This document shows, one piece after another, positions 1 through 13,255 of a DNA stretch of 64,000 bases. Location: positions 496,001-560,000 of the forward strand of contig CAWEGR010000005.1 of the NCBI GenBank assembly GCA_963808775.1, given 5' to 3'. The translations under genes were made by a program, and so were the position numbers. The DNA comes from JACVRW01 sp963808775 (GTDB lineage Bacteria; Actinomycetota; Thermoleophilia; Solirubrobacterales; Thermoleophilaceae). The notes under the pieces were generated by a model, which saw only the letters and a list, made by a program, of their open reading frames with translations, was not told the origin of the DNA and did not search any database. Positions within the stretch are counted from its first letter, which is position 1. Every line of letters starts with the position of its first letter.

Positions 1-1
1 G

Positions 2-748
2 CTGGAGGCGATCGCGGGCGTGCGCGGCGGGCGCGTGCGGCTGTCGTCGTTCCCGAGCGCGGGCGCCTCGCTGCTGCCGCCGGCGATCGCGCTGTTCGCG
101 CAGCGTCACCCCGAGGTCGAGCTCTCGTTCGTCGAGAAGGAGCCGGAGGAGGCCGTGCAGATGCTGCGCTCCGCCGAGCTCGAGGTGGCGATCGTGTTCG
201 AGTACCGGCACCTCTCACAGCCGGAGTTCGAGCGCCTCTATGAGGGCATCGAGCTGCACGAGCTGATCGACGACCCGATGTATGTCGCGCTTCCGCGCGA
301 CCATCCGGCGGCCTTCAAGCCGCGTGTCCGGCTCGAGGACCTGGCCGACGACACCTGGATCCAGAACGACATGACCGGGCCCTGCGGCCGCCTCCATCTC
401 GCCGCCTGCGCAGGCGCCGGCTTCGAGCCGAAGATCGGCTACATCTCCGACGACTACAACGTCGTCCAGGGACTGGTGGCGGCGGGCGTCGGCGTGTCGC
501 TGTTGCCCGCGCTGGCGCTCACGAACGTCCGCGAGGACATCGCGATCCGCTCGCTGGGCAAGAAGGCGCCGTGCCGCCGGATCGCCTCCGGCGTGCTGCA
601 GGGCCGCTACCGCTCGCCGGCGACCGAGGCGATGCTCGGCATCCTCGAGGAGGTCGCGAACGGCTTCCACCTGCCCTCGGGCGGAGCGCTCGAGGCGGCG
701 GACCCGGTCCCGGCGGTGGCGCCGGCGAACGCCCCCGCGGCGGCCTGA
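2..748 (+). CDS. LysR-family transcriptional regulator, effector domain only (5' end outside window)
   Basis: The frame is open from the first complete codon, so the start and the winged-helix DNA-binding domain lie upstream of the window. What is visible is the substrate-binding, periplasmic-binding-like domain of a LysR regulator. It has an early strand after GGRVRL, the pattern PAIALFAQRHPEVEL, a second lobe around ARDHPA-type residues, and the late VVQGLVAAGVGVSLLPALAL segment that is typical of the family. The last 25 residues are Ala/Pro-rich and probably disordered. It ends 14 bases before the convergent SRPBCC gene. The target genes and ligand cannot be inferred from this fragment. 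Confidence 0.85.
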   Translation: MEAIAGVRGGRVRLSSFPSAGASLLPPAIALFAQRHPEVELSFVEKEPEEAVQMLRSAELEVAIVFEYRHLSQPEFERLYEGIELHELIDDPMYVALPRDHPAAFKPRVRLEDLADDTWIQNDMTGPCGRLHLAACAGAGFEPKIGYISDDYNVVQGLVAAGVGVSLLPALALTNVREDIAIRSLGKKAPCRRIASGVLQGRYRSPATEAMLGILEEVANGFHLPSGGALEAADPVPAVAPANAPAAA

Positions 749-762
749 GCGCGCCCGCCGCG

Positions 763-1206
763 CTACGCAGCCACGGCCAGCTCGGCAGCCCGCGCGATCC
801 GGCCGGCGGCGCCGTCGAGGACGCCCGCGGACAGGAGGGCGGCTGTGGCCTGAGCGACGACGCGGCCGGTGAAGCCACCGCTCCGTCGGAGCGAGACGGA
901 CGCGTTCAGCTCGGCTCCGGCTTCAGCCGGCGCGAGCTCGTAGCGCACGTCGATGCCGATCGGGCCGTCGGCGCTGAGCCGCAGGCCCTCTTCGTCGGCC
1001 GCATGGACCTCGACGTCGAACCCGACCGGGACGCCTGCCAGTCGTCCGGTCACCCGCGTGCGGGTACCGGGCGACAGGCGGTCGTGCGAGTCGCCCAGAT
1101 CGAAGTCGATCGGAGACCAGCGCCGGATCTCCTCGGGGCGCGTGAGCACCTCGAGCACCTGCTCCCGAGTCGCGTTCGTCGTGGTTGTCGCGGTCCAGTT
1201 CTGCAT
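763..1206 (-). CDS. SRPBCC-family (polyketide cyclase/START-like) protein
   Basis: This is a 147-aa protein beginning MQNWTATTTT. I chose the ATG at 1206 because GGAG lies about ten bases upstream; the longer in-frame reading from 1272 adds a Cys-rich stretch with no family likeness. The order TTNATREQVLEVLTRPEEI, then RRWSPIDFDL, and a C-terminal helix is that of the SRPBCC/polyketide-cyclase fold, a hydrophobic-ligand pocket. Such proteins are often annotated as coenzyme Q-binding or ligand-carrier proteins. No catalytic residues can be assigned and the ligand is unknown. It converges with the LysR gene and diverges from the DUF4234 gene. Confidence 0.75.
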   Translation of the reverse strand: MQNWTATTTTNATREQVLEVLTRPEEIRRWSPIDFDLGDSHDRLSPGTRTRVTGRLAGVPVGFDVEVHAADEEGLRLSADGPIGIDVRYELAPAEAGAELNASVSLRRSGGFTGRVVAQATAALLSAGVLDGAAGRIARAAELAVAA

Positions 1207-1352
1207 CGTGCCGCCGATCTCCAACCGGATGAAACCGCAGCACACGGGGGCCTTCTGAGGGATGACGCACACTCACTCGCTCGCGCGGCTGGTCGGTCCT
1301 CGCATACGAGTCGGGGGTGGTGGCACCCGGCGAGAACTGATAGGACCGACGG

Positions 1353-1763
1353 ATGGCCCAAATCGTGCAGATACCGAACGCGCCCTCAACGGCGAAGATT
1401 CGCCACCCGCTGGGTGTGCTCGGGCTCAGCCTGATCACGCTGGGGATCTACGGCGTGTTCTGGTGGTACTTCATCAACCGCGAGATGGCGGACTACGGGC
1501 AGTCCAACGGGGTGCCCGAGCTCGGTGACAACCCGATCATGTCGGTCGTCGCGATCACGATCGGCGCGTTCATCATCGTCCCGCCGTTCGTCTCGTTCTG
1601 GCGCACGCTCAAGCGCATCGAGACCTCGCAGAACCGCGTGCTCGGCGACAACAACTTCGCGGTCATCCTCGTCTTCATCCTCGGCCTGATCCCGCTCGTC
1701 AACCTCGTCGTGCTGCCGCTGATGCAGTCGAACCTGAATCAGGTCTGGGAGGCCGGCCGCTGA
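1353..1763 (+). CDS. DUF4234 family membrane protein
   Basis: This is a 136-aa protein with three hydrophobic segments, at about residues 21-42, 62-82 and 102-126. The motif LSLITLGIYGVFWWY is the hallmark of DUF4234, a family of small bacterial membrane proteins of unknown function. A basic loop with FWRTLKRIETSQ separates segments two and three. The gene is 17 bases upstream of the UTP-glucose-1-phosphate uridylyltransferase gene on the same strand and may be cotranscribed with it. I see no signal peptide and no catalytic motif. Confidence 0.8.
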   Translation: MAQIVQIPNAPSTAKIRHPLGVLGLSLITLGIYGVFWWYFINREMADYGQSNGVPELGDNPIMSVVAITIGAFIIVPPFVSFWRTLKRIETSQNRVLGDNNFAVILVFILGLIPLVNLVVLPLMQSNLNQVWEAGR

Positions 1764-1780
1764 GCGCTGCCACGGAGAAG

Positions 1781-3121
1781 ATGCGGGCGGAGGGGCTGCC
1801 GGACCCGGCGGTCGAGACCTTCGCCCGCTACGAGGGGCGGCTGCGCGGCGGCGAGGGCGGGCTCGTGCCCGAGGCCGAGATCGAGCCGCTCGACGACGTC
1901 CCGGCGCTCGCCGATCTCCCGGACGGAGACGCGAGCGCCGTCGAGCGCGTGGCCGTGCTGAAGCTGAACGGCGGGCTCGGCACCAGCATGGGGATGACCC
2001 GCGCCAAGTCGCTGCTCGAGGTGAAGGACGGTCACAGCTTCCTCGACGTGATCGCGGCACAGATCGTGGCCGCGCGCCGCCGCTTCGGCGCGCCGATCCC
2101 GCTGCTGTTGATGAACAGCTTCGCCACGAGGGCCGACACGCGCGCCGCGCTCGAGCGCCACCCGGAGGTCGACACCGCGGGGCTGCCGCTCGACTTCCTG
2201 CAGGGCCGGGTGCCGAAGCTGCGCGCCGAGGACCACGAGCCGGTCGAGTGGCCCGCCGATCCGGCGCTCGAGTGGGCGCCCCCCGGGCATGGCGACGTCT
2301 TCGGCTCGCTGGCGGCCACGGGCCTGCTCGCGCGGCTGCGCGAGCGCGGCTTCGAGTTCCTGTTCCTGTCGAACTCCGACAACCTCGGCGCGGAGCTCGA
2401 ACCGCGCATCGCGAGCTGGATGGCGGCCGAGGGGATCCCCTGGGTGTCCGAGGTCGTCGACCGGACAGAGGCCGACCGCAAGGGAGGCCATCTCGCGCGC
2501 CGGCGCGACAGCGGCGGCCTGCTGCTGCGCGAGACGGCGCAGGTGCCGGATGACGACCAGGCGGCCTTCGAGGACGTCACGCGCCACTCCTACTTCAACG
2601 CGAACAACATCTGGGTCGACCTGCGCGCGCTCGAACGCGCGCTCGAGGCCGGCGGCGGCGTGCTCGAGCTGCCGATGATCGTCAACGCCAAGACCGTCGA
2701 CCCCACCGACTCGGACTCGACCCCGGTCGTCCAGCTCGAGACCGCCATGGGCGCCGCGATCGGCGTGTTCGACGGCGCGGCGGCCGTGCACGTTCCGAGG
2801 CGCCGCTTCGTGCCGGTCAAGAAGACGAGCGATCTGCTCGTCGTGCGCTCGGACGCCTACGTGCTGACGGAGGACTGGAATGTCCGGCTCGCGCCCGAGC
2901 GCGAGCGGCCGCCACTCGTCGACCTGAGCGACGAGTTCAAGCTGATCTCGGACTTCGACGCGCGCTTCCCGCACGGGGCGCCCTCCCTGGTCGCGTGCGA
3001 CCGGCTCGAGGTCGAGGGCGACGTCACCTTCGGGCGCGAGGTCGTCGTGCGCGGGAGCGTGCGGGTGGAGGGGCCTCGCCGGATCGACGACGGCGCGGTC
3101 CTGGACGGCTCAGACGCCTGA
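1781..3121 (+). CDS. UTP--glucose-1-phosphate uridylyltransferase (UDPGP/eukaryotic-type family)
   Basis: This 446-aa protein joins UTP and glucose-1-phosphate to give UDP-glucose, a cytosolic sugar donor for glycans and trehalose. The nucleotide-binding motif KLNGGLGTSMGM, followed by RAKSLLEV, identifies the UDPGP family (PF01704). This is distinct from bacterial GalU, although bacteria also carry it. LFLSNSDNLGA and the HSYFNANNIWVD segment belong to the sugar-nucleotide site, and the C-terminus folds as a left-handed beta-helix-like tail (GDVTFGREVVVRGSVRVEG). GGAG lies only three bases before the ATG, so the start is reasonable but not certain. The 3' end overlaps the convergent CtaG gene by 12 bases. 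Confidence 0.9.
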   Translation: MRAEGLPDPAVETFARYEGRLRGGEGGLVPEAEIEPLDDVPALADLPDGDASAVERVAVLKLNGGLGTSMGMTRAKSLLEVKDGHSFLDVIAAQIVAARRRFGAPIPLLLMNSFATRADTRAALERHPEVDTAGLPLDFLQGRVPKLRAEDHEPVEWPADPALEWAPPGHGDVFGSLAATGLLARLRERGFEFLFLSNSDNLGAELEPRIASWMAAEGIPWVSEVVDRTEADRKGGHLARRRDSGGLLLRETAQVPDDDQAAFEDVTRHSYFNANNIWVDLRALERALEAGGGVLELPMIVNAKTVDPTDSDSTPVVQLETAMGAAIGVFDGAAAVHVPRRRFVPVKKTSDLLVVRSDAYVLTEDWNVRLAPERERPPLVDLSDEFKLISDFDARFPHGAPSLVACDRLEVEGDVTFGREVVVRGSVRVEGPRRIDDGAVLDGSDA

Positions 3122-3979
3122 GGAGTTGCGGGCGACGAGCGCCTCGGCGTCCTCCACACGCTCGCGCCGGCGTTCCTCTTCCTCGGACGCGGTGAGCATG
3201 CGCACGAACAGCCAGACAAGCACGAGCACGAGCGTGAACGACTGTTCGACCATCATTATGACGCCGCCGATGTTCTGGTCCTCGACCGGGCTCAGCCCCC
3301 AGATCCTCGGCGTGGTCTCGTAGTAGGGATAGAGCGGCGTCGCGGCCCAGGCCAGGTAGAGGCCGAGCGCCGCCAGCCCGCCCTTCGCGGCGGCGACGTA
3401 GGCCACGGGCTGCATCCCCGTCATGCGCCGGCGCATGGGTACGGGCTGGATCAGGGGCCACCAGAGCGCGAGACCCGCCGCGAAGAACGTGACGTGCTCG
3501 AGCAGGTGGACGGGCGGGTTCTCCGCGGCGGCGTCGTAGAGCGCCGGGATGTGCCAGAGGTACATGAAGGTGAGCCAGAGCACGATGCCCGTGACGGGGT
3601 TCGCGAACGGGCCGAGCCTGCGCTCGATGGGGATCAGCCGGCGCGTGGCCGGCCGCATGATCACGCGCGAGAGCGCGAGCAGGAGCAGCAGCGGCGCGAT
3701 GTCGCCGAGCAGCACGTGCTGGAGCATGTGGGCCGAGAACAGGTAGTCCTCGCCAAGGCCGTCGAGCGGCGACACGAGCGCGATCAGGAGCGCGGTCATG
3801 GCGCCCGCGAAGGCGGCCGCCTGCGCCACCCCGGCGCCGCGTCCGCCGGCCTCGCGGCGGGCCGTCCTGAACCTCCAGACGTAGATGACCGCCAGGAGCG
3901 TCAGCGGCGCCAGCACGGCCGGGTCCTGGAACCAGTGCAGCGCGGGTGAGGCCCCGATCGAGTCGAGCACGTGATTCAC
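3110..3979 (-). CDS. ctaG: Cytochrome c oxidase assembly factor CtaG (caa3-type)
   Basis: This is a polytopic membrane protein of about 289 aa with roughly seven hydrophobic segments. SAHMLQHVLLGDIAPLLLLLAL, TFMYLWHIPALYDAA and the paired His residues match the caa3_CtaG family (PF09678), which helps insert copper into terminal oxidases. In-frame starts exist at 4024 (ATG), 3979 (GTG) and 3970 (GTG). The ATG would leave almost no room for the divergent comF promoter, so I favour a GTG. The extreme C-terminus is charged (EEEERRRERVEDAE). The stop lies inside the end of the uridylyltransferase gene. No oxidase subunit gene is present nearby. Confidence 0.85.
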   Translation of the reverse strand: MNHVLDSIGASPALHWFQDPAVLAPLTLLAVIYVWRFRTARREAGGRGAGVAQAAAFAGAMTALLIALVSPLDGLGEDYLFSAHMLQHVLLGDIAPLLLLLALSRVIMRPATRRLIPIERRLGPFANPVTGIVLWLTFMYLWHIPALYDAAAENPPVHLLEHVTFFAAGLALWWPLIQPVPMRRRMTGMQPVAYVAAAKGGLAALGLYLAWAATPLYPYYETTPRIWGLSPVEDQNIGGVIMMVEQSFTLVLVLVWLFVRMLTASEEEERRRERVEDAEALVARNSSGV

Positions 3980-4041
3980 CTGTGTCCGATTGTCGCACCG
4001 GGGTGCTGAGCGGTTGCGCGGCACGCGGGACCCTCCGGTGC

Positions 4042-4662
4042 ATGTTCGTCCCGCCGCTCTGCTGGAACTGCCGCGCGACCTGCCGGCGCGGCCTGCCGCT
4101 GTGCGCGGGCTGCGCTGCCGGGCTGCGGCGACTCGGCCCGCGGCCGCTCGTGATCGCAGGCGTACCGGTCTGGGCTCCGCTCGCCTACGAGGGCGCGGCC
4201 CGCGAGCTCGTCCGTGGGCTCAAGTTCAGGGGGGCCGCGGGACTCGCGGAGTGGATGGCCGCCCAGATCGCCGCGAACGCTCCGCCGGGCTGGCTCGAGC
4301 CACACGGCCCGGCCGGCGCGCCGGTGCTCGTGCCGGTCCCGCTCGACCCGGGCCGCGCGCGGCGGCGCGGCTTCAACCAGGCCCGGGCGATCGCCGGGGC
4401 CCTCGCGAGCCGGGCCGGGCTCTCGGTCGACGAGTGTCTCGTCCGGCGGGGCGCGGGGACCCAGGTCGGCCGCGGCCGCGCCGAACGCCGCTCGGGCCCG
4501 GAGGGCTCGGTCATCCCGGCCGGCCCCGCCCCGGCCCGCGCGCTCGTGGTCGACGACGTGGTCACGACGGGCGGGACGCTCAGTGCCTGCGCGGCCGCCC
4601 TGCGCTCATCCGGGGCCCGCGAGGTGAGCGCGGTCGCACTCGCGCGCACGCTTGGCAGGTAG
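4042..4662 (+). CDS. comF: ComF family protein (phosphoribosyltransferase-like)
   Basis: This is a 206-aa protein. The N-terminus has a zinc-ribbon pair, C7xxC10 and C21xxC24, and the C-terminal half carries the PRPP-binding motif ALVVDDVVTTGGTL. Together they define the ComF family, linked to DNA uptake in competent bacteria and to purine-type phosphoribosyltransfer by fold. FKFRG-like LKFRGAAGLAEWMA and PLDPGRARRRGFNQA are family signatures. The start at 4042 gives the expected zinc-ribbon N-terminus. The gene is 36 bases upstream of hpf, and the comF-hpf-secA-prfB order is common in actinobacteria. Whether this cell is competent cannot be judged. Confidence 0.88.
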   Translation: MFVPPLCWNCRATCRRGLPLCAGCAAGLRRLGPRPLVIAGVPVWAPLAYEGAARELVRGLKFRGAAGLAEWMAAQIAANAPPGWLEPHGPAGAPVLVPVPLDPGRARRRGFNQARAIAGALASRAGLSVDECLVRRGAGTQVGRGRAERRSGPEGSVIPAGPAPARALVVDDVVTTGGTLSACAAALRSSGAREVSAVALARTLGR

Positions 4663-4698
4663 GGGTAGGATCGAGGCATCGGCGACCCAGGAGGTCAG

Positions 4699-5034
4699 AT
4701 GCGCATCCAGGTGAAGAGCAGGGGCGGCGCGAACGTGGACGATGAGCTTCGGTCGAAGGTCGAGAAGAAGCTCGAGAAGGTCGCCAAGCAGGTCTCACCG
4801 CTCGCGGAGCTCGAGATCGAGCTGAAGGAGGAGCACAACCCTGCGATCAAGGACTCCCAGGTCGCCGAGGCCACGCTTCACCTGAAGGGCACGACCCTGC
4901 GCGCGCGAGAGAGCTCGACCGACATGGGCCACTCGATCAACCTGCTGGCGGACGACCTCGCCCGCCAGGTCAAGAAGCACCGCGAAAAGCGCCGCAACAG
5001 GCGCGAGCAGCAGAAGGCGGCTGACGCCGCCTGA
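4699..5034 (+). CDS. hpf: Ribosome hibernation-promoting factor, HPF/RaiA family
   Basis: This 111-aa cytosolic protein binds the 30S subunit and silences ribosomes in stationary phase. The beta-alpha-beta-beta-beta-alpha fold is recognisable: MRIQVKSRG, then a helix with LRSKVEKKLEKVAKQ, then beta strands with ATLHLKGTTLRARESS, then DMGHSINLLADDLARQVKK. It lacks the C-terminal dimerisation domain of long HPF, so it is the short type, and it ends in a basic KHREKRRNRREQQKAA tail. A good ribosome binding site (CAGGAGG) precedes the ATG. A strong hairpin follows the stop, before secA. Confidence 0.9.
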   Translation: MRIQVKSRGGANVDDELRSKVEKKLEKVAKQVSPLAELEIELKEEHNPAIKDSQVAEATLHLKGTTLRARESSTDMGHSINLLADDLARQVKKHREKRRNRREQQKAADAA

Positions 5035-5040
5035 TGACAG

Positions 5041-5060
5041 CCGGGGGCTCGCGCCCCCGG
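5041..5060 (+). terminator. Hairpin after hpf, probable transcription terminator or attenuator
   Basis: A perfect 8-bp stem, CCGGGGGC paired with GCCCCCGG around a TCGC loop, begins six bases after the hpf stop. There is no T-run, which is usual for terminators in very GC-rich genomes. It could end the comF-hpf transcript or reduce read-through into secA. Confidence 0.6.
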
Positions 5061-5163
5061 AACCCCCGTGGCAATTCCGTGATTCCTCGGGTCCGCGGTC
5101 TCGCTCAGCAACCGCGCCGCCGGCCGTCGATGCCATCTCTTCGGTCGCGCTAATCTCGACCGT

Positions 5164-8046
<2,883 letters not shown>

Positions 8047-8195
8047 GCGCCATTCCCTCAGCCACGGCCCGCCCGGACGGCATCTGACCGCGCCGGGCGG
8101 CGGCCGCGGTGCTCGCCGATGCGCTGCATCGGCTGCGCCCGCGGACTTGCCCGTCACGCTCATCTGCACGTCCGCATCGGACCGTGCCTTCGGTC

Positions 8196-9294
8196 ATGGC
8201 GCATAGCGACGCCAGTGGCCTCCGCGACCAGCTGAAGCTGCTCGCGGACTACCTTTGACCCCGCTCAACTCGAAGCGCGCGTAGAGGAGCTCGAGGGGGC
8301 CATGCAGGCCCCCGGCTTCTGGGACGACCAGGAGCGCGCGGCCGCGGTCTCGGCCGAGCACTCCGCGGTGTCGCGGCGCCTCACGATGTTCCGCGGCCTC
8401 GAGTCGGACATCGAGGATCTCGACACGCTCGCCGAGATGGCGGCGGAGGACGAGTCGATCGCGGCCGAGCTCGAGGAGCAGCGCGCGTCGATCGGAGAGC
8501 GGCTCGCCGAGCTCGAGGAGGCGCGCCTCTTCGCAGGCGACTACGACGACGGCGACGCGGTCGTCACCGTGAACGCGGGCGCCGGCGGGACCGACTCGCA
8601 GGACTGGGCGGAGATGCTGCTGCGCATGGAGATGCGCTGGGCCGAGCGGCGCGGCATGAAGGTCGAGCTGAAGGAGGCGTCCGCGGGGGAGGAGGCCGGC
8701 ATCAAGTCGGCGTCGTTCATCGCCCGCGGCGAGAACGCCTACGGGCTCTTCTCCGCCGAGAAGGGGGTGCACCGGCTCGTGCGCATCTCGCCGTTCGACT
8801 CGCAATCGCGCCGCCACACCGCGTTCGCCGGGCTCGAGGTCGCGCCGCTCGTCGAGGACTCGGTCGAGGTCGAGCTCGAGCCGGAGGACCTGCAGATCGA
8901 CACGTACCGCGCGTCGGGCGCGGGCGGCCAGCACGTGAACAAGACCGACTCGGCGGTGCGGATCACCCACCGCCCGAGCGGCCTCGTGGTCCAGTGCCAG
9001 AACGAGCGCTCGCAGTCGGCCAACAAGGACACGGCGATGAAGATGCTGCGCGGAAAGCTGATCGAGCTCGAGGAGCGCCGCCGCCAGGAGGAGCTCGCGA
9101 AGGAGAAGGGCGAGGCCCAGGACGTGGGCTGGGGCTCGCAGATCCGCTCGTACGTCCTCCACCCGTACACGATGGTCAAGGACCACCGCACGAACGTGGA
9201 GGCGGGCAACGCCCAGGGCGTCCTCGACGGCGACCTCGACGACTTCGTGCGCGCCGAGCTGCTGCGCAAGGCCGGCGACGCCGCCCCGGCGTAG
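8196..9294 (+). CDS. prfB: Peptide chain release factor 2 with programmed +1 frameshift
   Basis: RF2 releases peptides at UGA and UAA. The gene is split: an ATG at 8196 opens 20 codons ending LLADYL, then an in-frame TGA at 8256-8258. Reading shifts +1 at CTT TGA C and continues from 8257 (DPAQLEARVEEL) to the stop at 9294, giving 365 aa, the usual RF2 length. The SPF anticodon-like tripeptide is at residues 198-200 and the catalytic GGQ at 243-245. The slippery core CTTTGAC is the classical autoregulatory site at which low RF2 favours the shift. The upstream Shine-Dalgarno-like element (GCGGAC) is weak. Annotation starting at 8302 would miss the N-terminal helix. Confidence 0.96.
8253..8259 (+). 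promoter_or_regulatory. prfB +1 programmed frameshift site
   Basis: The sequence CTT TGA C carries the slippery Leu codon, the in-frame UGA stop and the following C that makes UGA a poor terminator. Codons on both sides match RF2 in frame 0 before and frame +1 after. This is the known feedback mechanism for RF2 synthesis. Confidence 0.93.
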
Positions 9295-9414
9295 CGCGGG
9301 TCGTCCTGTCCAACCCGGACGGTGTCCGGGAAATCCAGGACGGTCGATTAGTTTGCGGGCGTCGCGCCAGTCCATAGAGGCGTGACACAGATCGCAGAGC
9401 TCAGGAGAGTCAAG

Positions 9415-10215
9415 TTGGAAGCCGCAGTGAAGGCAGAGGGGCTGGTCAAGCACTACGACGGCAAGGACGGCGGTGTCGAGGCCGTCCGCGGTGTCGACCT
9501 GACGGTGCATTCGGGAGAGGTGTTCGGCTTTCTCGGCCCGAACGGGGCGGGCAAGTCGACGATGGTGAAGATGCTGACGACGCTCCTGTCGATCACCGCC
9601 GGCAGCGCGACGGTGGCGGGCGCGGACGTCGGCAGCGAACCCGACCTCGTGCGCAGCCGGATCGGCGTCGCGCTTCAGGAGGCCGGCCTCGACCCGCGCC
9701 AGACGGGCCGCGAGCTGCTCGTCCTGCAGGGGCGCCTGTTCGGGCTCGCCCCGGTGGACGCGCACATGCGCGCGGAGGAGCTGCTCGCGCTCGTGGAGCT
9801 CGAGGGGTCGGCGGATCGCTCGATCAAGGAGTACTCGGGAGGCATGAAGCGCCGGCTCGACCTCGCGTCGGCGCTCGTGCACGAGCCCAACGTGCTGTTC
9901 CTCGACGAGCCCACGACCGGGCTCGACCCGGCGAGCCGCCTCACGATCTGGGAGGAGGTGCGCCGCATCAACGAGCGCGGCACGACGGTCTTCCTCACCA
10001 CTCAGTACCTGGAGGAGGCCGATCAGCTCTGCGACCGGCTCGCGATCATCGACGACGGGCAGATCGTCCGCGAGGGCACCCCCGAGGGGCTCAAGGAGGA
10101 CCTGCGCCGGCGCGACGGGCTCGCGGAGGAGCCCAGCCTCGATGACGTGTTTCTCGACGCCACCGGCCGCACGCGCACGCGCGCCGAGGGCGACGTTCAG
10201 GAGGTCTCGGCATGA
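9415..10215 (+). CDS. ABC transporter ATP-binding protein, drug-exporter (DrrA-like) type
   Basis: This cytosolic ATPase of about 266 aa partners the membrane protein encoded next. Walker A GPNGAGKST, signature YSGGMKRRLDLA, Walker B VLFLDEPTTGLDP and the switch region TTQYLEEADQLCDRLAIID are all present. The C-terminal extension LDDVFLDATGRTR is typical of DrrA-like ABC-2 exporters. AGGAGA seven bases before a TTG at 9415 supports that start; an in-frame GTG at 9382 is the alternative. The stop overlaps the permease start by four bases (ATGA). The substrate is unknown. Confidence 0.92.
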   Translation: MEAAVKAEGLVKHYDGKDGGVEAVRGVDLTVHSGEVFGFLGPNGAGKSTMVKMLTTLLSITAGSATVAGADVGSEPDLVRSRIGVALQEAGLDPRQTGRELLVLQGRLFGLAPVDAHMRAEELLALVELEGSADRSIKEYSGGMKRRLDLASALVHEPNVLFLDEPTTGLDPASRLTIWEEVRRINERGTTVFLTTQYLEEADQLCDRLAIIDDGQIVREGTPEGLKEDLRRRDGLAEEPSLDDVFLDATGRTRTRAEGDVQEVSA

Positions 10216-10967
10216 CCCAGGCACTGGTGCTCGGACAGCGCGCGCTGCGCGAGGCATGGAGGACGCCCGACGCGATCGTGCCGACGCTGTTCATCCCGTT
10301 GTTCTTCCTCGTCGTGAACGTCGGCCAGGCCGCGGAGATCTTCCCCGGCGAGTCGACCGGCTTCCTGAACGGCCAGGGCTACGGCGCCTTCCAGCTCCCG
10401 GCGTCGCTGCTGCTGGCCGCCTCCTTCGGGACCGCGGCCCTCTTCCTCGTCGAGGAGATCGAGGGCGGCTACTTCGACAAGCTGCGCGCCGCGCCGATCC
10501 CGCGTACGTCGATCGTGTTCGGCCGGCTGATCGCTGAGGGCGTGAAGGCCGTCCTGATCGCCGTGGCGATCGTGCTGCTCGGGATGATCTTCGGCATCGA
10601 CATCGCGAGCGGTCCGCTCGGCTTCGTCCTCCTGGTCCTGCTGACGGCCGGCTGGGCCGTGGTCTTCGCGGGCTTCATGCAGTTGATCGCGCTCAAGACA
10701 CGCAGCGCGGCGGCCACGAACTCGGCGGGCCTGATCTTCTTCCCGCTGCTGTTCCTGACGCCGAACTTCGTGCCGAGGGACATGCTCACGGAGCCGATGG
10801 AGGTCGCGGCGAGCATCAACCCCGTCACCTACGTGATGGAGGCGATGCGCTCGCTGATCCTCGAGGACCTCGACTGGGGTCAGATCGCGCTCGGCTACCT
10901 GGTGGTGGTCGCGGCGGGTGCCGCGATGGTCGCGCTCAGCGTGCGCGCTATCCGGCGCTACGACTGA
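10212..10967 (+). CDS. ABC-2 type transporter permease
   Basis: This is a 251-aa integral membrane protein with about six hydrophobic segments. The N-terminal helix carries LREAWRTPDAIVPTLFIPLFF, and family features include the EEIEGGYFDKLRAAPIPR loop and INPVTYVMEAMRSLI near the end. These match the ABC-2 permease family (DrrB-like). It is translationally coupled to the ATPase gene by an ATGA overlap, and the two should form one exporter. Its 3' end overlaps the convergent GroES-like gene by 20 bases. Confidence 0.9.
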   Translation: MTQALVLGQRALREAWRTPDAIVPTLFIPLFFLVVNVGQAAEIFPGESTGFLNGQGYGAFQLPASLLLAASFGTAALFLVEEIEGGYFDKLRAAPIPRTSIVFGRLIAEGVKAVLIAVAIVLLGMIFGIDIASGPLGFVLLVLLTAGWAVVFAGFMQLIALKTRSAAATNSAGLIFFPLLFLTPNFVPRDMLTEPMEVAASINPVTYVMEAMRSLILEDLDWGQIALGYLVVVAAGAAMVALSVRAIRRYD

Positions 10968-11283
10968 CGAAGTCCGGCTCCTCGACCTCCTCGAGGACGC
11001 CGAGCAGCTGGCCCACGCGACATACGAGGAGACGCTCCTCCTCGACCTCGACCCAGACGCCCGCGGCGGCCGGGAAGACCACGTGGTCGCCCGGCTTCAC
11101 GGGCATCTTCACGCCGACGTGGCTCCACCAGTCGAGCCCGGGTCCGACCGCCAGCACGATCCCGTGCTGCGGCGGCGTCTGGTGCTCGCCGGGCGGCAGC
11201 AGCAGTCCGGAGCTCCGGACCCGGTCGGGTTCGAGCTCCTTGATGACCACCTGGTCGAAGATGGGCCGCAGCTGCTGCTTCAT
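10948..11283 (-). CDS. GroES-like co-chaperonin (Cpn10 family), stand-alone
   Basis: This is a 111-aa protein with the Cpn10 beta-barrel pattern. It begins LRPIFDQVVIKELEPDR, has a mobile-loop segment SSGLLLPPGEHQ, then HGIVLAVGPG, and later VKPGDHVVFPAAAGVWVEVEEERLLVCR. Canonical GroES is about 95-100 aa, so this one is slightly long at the acidic C-terminus. No groEL lies in the window, and a classical groES would normally be next to it, so this is likely a divergent paralogue. It diverges from ftsH with 44 bases between the start codons. Confidence 0.8.
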   Translation of the reverse strand: MKQQLRPIFDQVVIKELEPDRVRSSGLLLPPGEHQTPPQHGIVLAVGPGLDWWSHVGVKMPVKPGDHVVFPAAAGVWVEVEEERLLVCRVGQLLGVLEEVEEPDFVSRSAG

Positions 11284-11327
11284 GGCGCGGCGAACGATAA
11301 AGCCCGGCCCCTACTCTTCGAGGAAGC

Positions 11328-13247
<1,920 letters not shown>

Positions 13248-13255
13248 GCGCCGCC

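Noticed and set aside
8069..8100. Hairpin after secA (CCGCCCGG with CCGGGCGG, 16-base loop)
   Set aside because: The loop is long and the composition makes such pairs common; too weak to call a terminator.
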